DNA of 64,000 nt from an uncultured Parabacteroides sp. (lineage in GTDB: Bacteria > Bacteroidota > Bacteroidia > Bacteroidales > Tannerellaceae): the NCBI GenBank assembly GCA_934725305.1, contig CAKVBA010000003.1, positions 40,877 to 104,876 on the forward strand, in the 5' to 3' direction. Every line of letters starts with the position of its first letter. Within the stretch, counting starts at the first letter, position 1. Shown one piece after another: positions 60,391 to 64,000 of this stretch. The translations under genes were made by a program, and so were the position numbers. The notes below the pieces were generated by a model. That model saw only the letters and a list, made by a program, of their open reading frames with translations. It did not search any database and was not told the origin of the DNA.

Positions 60391-62028
60391 ATGAAAAAAA
60401 CGTATCTATCATTATTCATCCTCGCAATAGGAGCAGCGATGTTTACTGCTTGTACTGACGATGACATCAATGGGGGAAACGAAAAGCCCAACATACCTCT
60501 AGCAGAACTATCCAAGCCAAAGGCAAACCCTTGGCTGGCACAAGAGGAATACAGCATCACCCATTTTAATTCGGCGCAGACCGATGCTTTCACAGCAAAA
60601 GTGAAGGACGGTACGTTCTATGCCGACCTGACGAAATGCAAGACAACAAGCAGCGGTCCTGTGAACCTCATGACGCTCGCATCCACTTCCCCAAAATACA
60701 TGTGGGGAATGAGCAGCGACAGAGTGTCTATCATAGACGTATCCAACGGCAACTTTGAAAGACTCGCAGAAGCTGGTTTGCCTGGAATAACAATGAAGAC
60801 TCAAGAACAACTCAACATCTTGACATCCAGCTACTCGTCTTACTCAGAACTTGCAACAGCCGTAACCGGAGTGCTAGGCGCTGCCCCACAAATGTCTATG
60901 GCCAATGGAAACTATGTGTTGTGCGACAAGGACAACTATGTATACACCAATGCTGGACACATCATGGCAAGATACAAGCTGAAGAGCCCAAATAATCCAA
61001 AGGAAGGCATAGTGCTAGACAGTCAGATTAAGCTCACACCGTATATCAACAACTCTCACACTCTGGTGGGAGCTACCATGACATACGATGGACACTTGAT
61101 CGTGGCGGCACAGAATGCTCTCGTTGTACTCAACCGTGAGTTGACCACGGTAGAAGATATCTACCCACTGACAAGCACCCAGATATTGACGAACTCAATA
61201 GCAGTGGATGAGAACGGCGGGGTATATGTGGCAAGCAACAACAAGGAGGCCAACGGCAAGGGACTCATGCAAAAGCTGATATGCAAGAATGGAAAATTCT
61301 CTGACAGCGAGAGCGATGGAGCATGGAAAGCCGAGTATGACGGAGGTCCAATGGCACCATGTATCAAGCTCGGATATGGCACAGGAGCAACCCCTACACT
61401 AATGGGATTTGGCAACGACGAGGACAAACTCGTAGTGATAACAGACGGAGCAAAGAAAATGAAACTCGTAGCTTTCTGGCGTGATGCCATACCTGCCGAT
61501 GCCAAGCCTGTAGATTCCGGCAACAAGCGTTTGGCAGGAACGTTCGACATAACGTGCGGATTACCAGCCTCTACCGAATGGGTACAGTCGGAGCAATCCG
61601 TAGTAACCGCAGGATACGACGCTTTTGTGGTGAACAACATCAGCCAGACAACGGAAAAGATAAACGACAAGATTATAGGCGTGCTGGCAATCGGTCCTAC
61701 CGTAGAGACTCCTAGAGGTGTTGAATGTGTGAGCTGGAACACGAAAGAAAACAAGTGGGAGGCTAAGTGGACACGTGCTGACGTCAGTTCACCAAGTATG
61801 ATTCCTGCTGTAAGCACATCGTCAGAAATGGTATTCGTAAGTGGATGGAACGATGCCACAGGATGGGAAGTAACCGGACTCGACTGGCACACTGGCACCA
61901 CACGTCACCGCACAATCCTAGGCAAGGACAATCGAACCAATGGAGCATATGCCATCATACAGTTTTTTGACAATGGTGACTTACTCTACAACTCGGTGTC
62001 TGGACCGTTCAGAGTGGAGATCAAGTAA
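60391..62028 (+). CDS. Lipoprotein with a probable beta-propeller fold, function unknown
   Basis: The 545-residue product has signal MKKTYLSLFILAIGAAMFTAC with lipobox FTAC. The body has repeated blade-like pieces: MTYDGHLIVAAQNALVVLN, TNSIAVDENGGVYVASN, GATPTLMGFGNDEDKLVVIT and SSEMVFVSGWNDATGWEV. This pattern resembles SMP-30 or PQQ-type propellers, but no catalytic motif stands out. Its codon use differs from the upstream genes. It is translated with the small membrane protein and is followed 44 nt later by a second lipoprotein. Confidence 0.7.
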   Translation: MKKTYLSLFILAIGAAMFTACTDDDINGGNEKPNIPLAELSKPKANPWLAQEEYSITHFNSAQTDAFTAKVKDGTFYADLTKCKTTSSGPVNLMTLASTSPKYMWGMSSDRVSIIDVSNGNFERLAEAGLPGITMKTQEQLNILTSSYSSYSELATAVTGVLGAAPQMSMANGNYVLCDKDNYVYTNAGHIMARYKLKSPNNPKEGIVLDSQIKLTPYINNSHTLVGATMTYDGHLIVAAQNALVVLNRELTTVEDIYPLTSTQILTNSIAVDENGGVYVASNNKEANGKGLMQKLICKNGKFSDSESDGAWKAEYDGGPMAPCIKLGYGTGATPTLMGFGNDEDKLVVITDGAKKMKLVAFWRDAIPADAKPVDSGNKRLAGTFDITCGLPASTEWVQSEQSVVTAGYDAFVVNNISQTTEKINDKIIGVLAIGPTVETPRGVECVSWNTKENKWEAKWTRADVSSPSMIPAVSTSSEMVFVSGWNDATGWEVTGLDWHTGTTRHRTILGKDNRTNGAYAIIQFFDNGDLLYNSVSGPFRVEIK

Positions 62029-62072
62029 AACAGAGTGAGAACAAAAGTATATTAACATCAAAAACAAGAAGA

Positions 62073-63353
62073 ATGAAAATCAAGCAAATTATCATGACCT
62101 CATTGCTAAGTTGTATCATGGCAATGACATTCATCGCATGTTCCGATGACGACGGCACAAAGTTACCTCCCCCATCACCGAAAGAGCAATGGAGCGCAAC
62201 CCTGAAAGGCGATGGTGAAGTTCTCGGAGCATACCCCGACTTGTATTGCAATTATTGGGAATACACCTATGAGGTAGATAAAAATAGTGACAAGATTCTA
62301 TGTCTGAAAGGAGAATTCCCTCATTGCAGATATTTCAGCATATCACTATACAATGATGACACAGGAGACGTTTTCTCAGGCATCAACGACCAAGACATCT
62401 CGGCAGATAACGGAAGCGCAAATCCTTTCGTCCAGACCACTTCGGGAAAGAACTATTTCTCCGTCTATGTGGTGCCAAATGGAACGCCACAAAGCGTAAT
62501 AAACAGACTTGGTACAACGAATGTGGTGAAAGTTGCAGAAGGTGTGAACAAAGTAGCTATAGCTCTCAGACATTACCTGGGCACTACTGCTGATGGAAGC
62601 CAAAAAGACGAATACGCAGGAGTGGAACTACCAGCCATCACTGCACTCGACATGAACTTGCATGAGACCTCCGTGCCAAAGCACGCTGCATCAAATATCT
62701 CTAAGGTGACATCGAAGGTGTATACACAGAAATCCGACGAAAACAAGGAGATGCCATTCTTCCTTGCTCCAGTCAGCATGTACTATCCAAATAGCTTCAC
62801 GGCATACCTTTATGGAAGAACGCACTTGCGCGAGGACTCTGTGCTCACATTCTCCTTCATACCAGCCCCAGTGCCAACAAAGCCAGAGGAATACAAAAGA
62901 GCTGTGACACGCTACTGGTCTATCTGCATTGGCTCAGCAAGCGACACACGCTCATATATGTCTATATATGATGCGAAGGCTCGCTATGCCGATGGCAAGA
63001 AAGCAACATTTGTGGTTTGCTTGAAAAAGAATCCTAAGCTATCAGCCATACAGAGCAAGGTGAACGAAATGAATGCCAACGGAGAATATGTCAATCTCTT
63101 CATTTGGGACAGTGAGAAAAAGAACATAGACGGCAATCCTATCGGAGAGTTTTTGGCTATCATGTACAGGAACATTCTTCCCGACAAGAAATGGGAACAC
63201 TCCATCGCAACCATGACCCCTACAGCTTACAAGGATGATGAAGGCGAACCTATCGACCATGTGACCAACCCCGAAAAGCAACTTGCTCACAAAGCTCTTG
63301 GCGACTATGGACCACTTGGCGTGAAGGTAAGCAACGATGATTTCTTACAGTAA
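62073..63353 (+). CDS. Lipoprotein with an RYFS-type motif, function unknown
   Basis: The 426-residue product has signal KIKQIIMTSLLSCIMAMTFIAC (lipobox IAC). The region YCNYWEYTYEVDKNSDKIL then LKGEFPHCRYFSISLYND, followed by GINDQDISADNGSANPF, resembles secreted proteins of many soil bacteria with a PhxRYFSF-like motif that I know only as uncharacterised. RYWSICIGSASDTRSYM near residue 280 is a second conserved-looking stretch. It is the last gene of the unit, ending before a strong terminator. Confidence 0.68.
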   Translation: MKIKQIIMTSLLSCIMAMTFIACSDDDGTKLPPPSPKEQWSATLKGDGEVLGAYPDLYCNYWEYTYEVDKNSDKILCLKGEFPHCRYFSISLYNDDTGDVFSGINDQDISADNGSANPFVQTTSGKNYFSVYVVPNGTPQSVINRLGTTNVVKVAEGVNKVAIALRHYLGTTADGSQKDEYAGVELPAITALDMNLHETSVPKHAASNISKVTSKVYTQKSDENKEMPFFLAPVSMYYPNSFTAYLYGRTHLREDSVLTFSFIPAPVPTKPEEYKRAVTRYWSICIGSASDTRSYMSIYDAKARYADGKKATFVVCLKKNPKLSAIQSKVNEMNANGEYVNLFIWDSEKKNIDGNPIGEFLAIMYRNILPDKKWEHSIATMTPTAYKDDEGEPIDHVTNPEKQLAHKALGDYGPLGVKVSNDDFLQ

Positions 63354-63369
63354 TGCCGACTTTCATGAA

Positions 63370-63426
63370 CCTACTACGCGAACTCGCAAAAATGAGGGTT
63401 AGCGTAGTAGGCTCTCTACTTTTTTT
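63370..63426 (+). terminator. Terminator of the 58.8-63.4 kb unit
   Basis: CCTACTACGC (63370-63379) pairs with GCGTAGTAGG (63402-63411), an inner AACTC/GAGGGTT extends it, and a run of T follows. Confidence 0.82.
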
Positions 63427-63429
63427 CGT

Positions 63430-63555
63430 TTTACAGCATATCTTTCACCGCCTTCTCCACCAAGCCATCAGGTTCGGGCATCGGTCTCTCCATCTCCCGG
63501 TAGATGCTGATGATGCAATCCTTCAATCTCTTCCTAGCCGAGCACAATGTGGCAG
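63430..63555 (-). pseudogene. Possible gene remnant
   Basis: On the minus strand about 40 residues read without a stop from 63555 (SARKRLKDCIISIYREMERP...DGLVEKAVKDML) and end in TAA at 63430-63432. Composition looks protein-like, but there is no start codon and an in-frame stop lies upstream. I recognise no family. Confidence 0.3.
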
Positions 63556-63681
63556 GCTATCATGTAACATTCCGAATGGAGTAACTCTCAAGCATTTACC
63601 TTTTTTGCACATATTTTTAACAAAGAAAATAGCAGAAACTCTTGATACATTCGAAAAATAGTATTATTGTTTGCAACAACA

Positions 63682-63696
63682 CCTCAAATCCGCAAC
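63682..63696. repeat. Right inverted repeat of the 58.8-63.7 kb unit
   Basis: CCTCAAATCCGCAAC is the imperfect complement of 58798-58812. No target duplication is seen next to either copy. The following 63697-63930 shows no gene. Confidence 0.4.
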
Positions 63697-63930
63697 TAAG
63701 CCCTTCAACGTCCTTATTGCGTGTACACGTCCTCTCATTACTGAATTAGCAGATAAATTTCTGTATTCTATTATCAGTAGTTAGTAGCAGGAATAAGTCT
63801 AAAACACCAAACTTATAAAGGTAGGGAATAGGCGTGAGAAACCCATCAAAATATTTATGCTTTATAACATAGTGTATAATAGCGTCTTATGAAAATCCAT
63901 GAAAAAAGTATGAAAAAAGATGCCAAAAAG

Positions 63931-63962
63931 TTTGGAGGATATGTTTAAGAGCACTACTTTTG
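63931..63962 (+). promoter_or_regulatory. Strong consensus promoter at the window edge
   Basis: TTTG (63931-63934), a 20-base spacer and TACTTTTG (63955-63962), then CACCCGC, is the best consensus match in the window. Its leader (CATTCGAGAGAGAACGGCGC) is G/C-rich. It may drive an rRNA operon or a highly expressed gene beyond the edge. Confidence 0.6.
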
Positions 63963-64000
63963 CACCCGCATTCGAGAGAGAACGGCGCACAAGACATGAT

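Noticed and set aside
63353-63661. 102-residue open frame after the last lipoprotein gene
   Set aside because: It starts on the previous stop and runs straight through a strong terminator hairpin, so it is unlikely to be translated.
1-64000. CRISPR arrays, prophage genes, tRNA or rRNA genes
   Set aside because: No regularly spaced identical repeats with unique spacers, no phage structural genes and no recognisable tRNA cloverleaf were found by eye.

Overview
The window looks like chromosomal DNA of a gut-type member of the Bacteroidales, most likely Bacteroidaceae (Bacteroides/Phocaeicola or a close relative). The evidence is a SusC/SusD pair, many lipoproteins with a TSC or AC lipobox, an M64 (IgA-type) peptidase, a PNGase F-like lipoprotein, a FucP-type fucose importer, sparse Shine-Dalgarno sites and repeated matches to the Bacteroides promoter (-33 TTTG/TTG, about 20 nt, -7 TAnnTTTG). 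The species cannot be fixed from the sequence.

Layout: 1-7.3 kb is the end of the ribosomal spc operon and the alpha operon (rplF' rplR rpsE rpmD rplO secY map infA rpmJ rpsM rpsK rpsD rpoA rplQ), with a strong RNA-like stem in front of rpsD. 7.5-10.8 kb holds an overlapping minus-strand trio (mtaB, lipid A-type acyltransferase, GT2). 11-16.3 kb is a small SusC/SusD/DUF1735 unit. 17.7-25.6 kb carries an acyl-CoA ligase, a tiny Ala/Glu-rich lipoprotein, an outer-membrane receptor, MarC, a PNGase F-like lipoprotein and a group-B-like [FeFe] hydrogenase. 25.6-37.8 kb is mostly minus strand: folB, malQ, class II ribonucleotide reductase, dnaA, an MCE protein, an amidase and rplI-rpsR-rpsF. 38.4-46 kb has a secreted hydrolase, plsC, a periplasmic asparaginase-like enzyme, a CobD-like aminotransferase and a GH3/beta-lactamase fusion. 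47-57.8 kb has rplS, the M64 peptidase, a Tritrichomonas-type guaB, ferritin, Hsp20, a DUF4153-like protein, a fucose mutarotase/transporter pair, an OmpA-like lipoprotein and mscL. 58.8-63.4 kb is a compositionally different four-gene unit: a membrane AraC regulator, a small membrane protein and two lipoproteins of unknown function.

How the parts may work together: the PNGase F-like protein, the SusC/SusD/DUF1735 unit, the GH3 hexosaminidase-type enzyme, the M64 peptidase and the fucose import pair would all suit life on host glycoproteins. This is inference, since they are not one operon.

The most unusual content is in the long intergenic regions. A sharply bounded element of about 343 bp (repeat B) occurs four times, in both orientations, with 'TTATTGTA..TTTT' at both ends and dense internal palindromes; a fifth decayed fragment is present. 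A second family (repeat A, about 195 bp, imperfect 20-bp terminal inverted repeats, central hairpin) occurs twice in full and once truncated, and lies beside repeat B at two loci. The 58.8-63.4 kb unit is bracketed by short imperfect inverted repeats and has three phased direct repeats in front of an internal promoter, so it may be a transferred, self-regulated surface system. I found no CRISPR array, tRNA, rRNA or prophage in the window.
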